Positions 14,349 through 14,599 of a stretch of 14,599 nt of DNA are shown piece after piece. The position numbers and the translations under genes were made by a program. Numbering within the stretch: position 1 is the stretch's first letter; every line of letters starts with the position of its first letter. Source of the DNA: an uncultured Enterocloster sp. GTDB lineage: Bacteria > Bacillota > Clostridia > Lachnospirales > Lachnospiraceae. The notes under the pieces were generated by a model that was given only the letters and a program-made list of their open reading frames with translations, was not told the DNA's origin and ran no database searches. Location: contig CALWMT010000031.1 in the NCBI GenBank assembly GCA_944382045.1, positions 1 through 14,599 on the forward strand. Direction: 5' to 3'.

Positions 14349-14413
14349 AAAAGAAGGCAGGCAAAAAGCTGCGTTGTGCTCGCACATAAGCAGCTTTTTG
14401 CCTGCCTTCTTTT
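14349..14413. terminator. Long perfect hairpin (24-bp stem), probable bidirectional terminator
   Basis: Arms 14349-14372 and 14390-14413 are perfectly complementary over 24 bp. The 17-nt loop holds a further TGTG/CACA stem. The arms start with AAAA and end with TTTT, and the stem also contains an A5/T5 block. It could terminate the MerR-type gene and any gene coming from the right. It is much longer than the other terminators in the window. Confidence 0.7.
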
Positions 14414-14497
14414 ATAGGGCGAAGCCCGTGACCGAGCTGGAGCGAAGCGGAAGCGAGGTGCACTGCGGATCCGGCGAGCCAGTTCCGCAGTCCTCCC

Positions 14498-14599
14498 GCG
14501 GCGATGCCGCAGGCGAGCCTTCAGCCAATCCGCGGCGATGCCGCAGGCGAGCCTTCAGCCAATCCGCGGCGATGCCGCAGGCGAGCCTTCAGCCAATCC
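14498..14599. repeat. Three exact 34-bp tandem repeats reaching the window end
   Basis: The copies at 14498-14531, 14532-14565 and 14566-14599 are identical. Each holds two short dyads: GCGGC-GAT-GCCGC and AGGC-GA-GCCT. A degenerate relative (14465-14497, 33 nt) precedes them and shares GCGG, GGCGAGCC and a CC-rich end. The array stops only because the window does. There are no unique spacers, so it is not a CRISPR array. Confidence 0.92.

Larger units (their letters stand above)
14338..14599 (+). other. Doubtful open reading frame running off the window
   Basis: From ATG 14338, 87 codons are open to the window edge with no stop. The frame passes through the long hairpin and through all three 34-bp repeat copies, using a different frame of the repeat each time because 34 is not a multiple of 3. 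There is no good ribosome binding site. The predicted peptide is rich in Arg, Ser, Pro and Ala and resembles no family I know. It is more likely an accident of stop-free GC-rich repeats than a gene. Confidence 0.2.

Noticed and set aside
13594..14463. 289-codon minus-strand frame opposite the MerR-type gene
   Set aside because: Antisense to a MerR domain; its start lies beyond the long hairpin and it shows no family features.
14498..14599. CRISPR array
   Set aside because: The 34-bp units abut directly with no unique spacers, and no cas gene is present.

Overview
The window looks like chromosome from a low- to mid-GC Clostridia, most probably Lachnospiraceae. I infer this from the gdpP-rplI-dnaB order typical of Firmicutes, AGGAGG-type ribosome binding sites, sigma-A promoters (several with an extended -10), and a cyclomaltodextrinase-type GH13 enzyme of gut-Firmicute character. 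The species cannot be named from sequence reading alone.

Layout. (a) 1-2430: a terminator, a clear promoter with a strong leader hairpin, and a 709-residue cytoplasmic GH13 enzyme closed by a bidirectional terminator. (b) 2434-3069: two gene remnants joined back to back. On the minus strand is the C-terminal quarter of a diaminopropionate ammonia-lyase; on the plus strand is the C-terminal third of a LysR-type regulator. Base composition changes sharply at their junction (about 2763). (c) 3107-6330: an AT-richer block. A small VOC (glyoxalase-fold) gene is divergent from a three-gene operon encoding an RraA/HMG-aldolase-like protein, a divergent isocitrate lyase/PEP mutase-family lyase and a glycerate-dehydrogenase-like D-2-hydroxyacid dehydrogenase. 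A perfect 18-bp palindrome lies midway between the two divergent promoters. The block ends at a terminator touching the 3' end of a tRNA-Leu gene. (d) 6402-6705: tRNA-Tyr(GTA) and tRNA-Leu(TAA) on the minus strand with a promoter. (e) 6794-9434: an MBOAT membrane O-acyltransferase followed by an exported AlgJ/AlgX-like (DHHW-type) SGNH protein, a likely surface-glycan acetylation pair. (f) 9487-13496: the housekeeping operon gdpP (c-di-AMP phosphodiesterase), rplI, dnaB, closed by a terminator. (g) 13561-14223: a MerR-type DNA-binding protein with a helical C-terminal half and a basic tail. (h) 14224-14599: no convincing gene. It holds a possible promoter, a perfect 24-bp-stem hairpin, and three exact 34-bp tandem repeats that run off the window end.

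The most unusual part is the AT-rich 2-oxoacid/hydroxyacid cassette. It seems to have replaced most of a dpaL gene, sits against a tRNA-Leu gene, and carries a lyase whose family motifs are altered. Its substrate is unknown. The repeat/hairpin region at the right end is the other stretch that ordinary genes do not explain.
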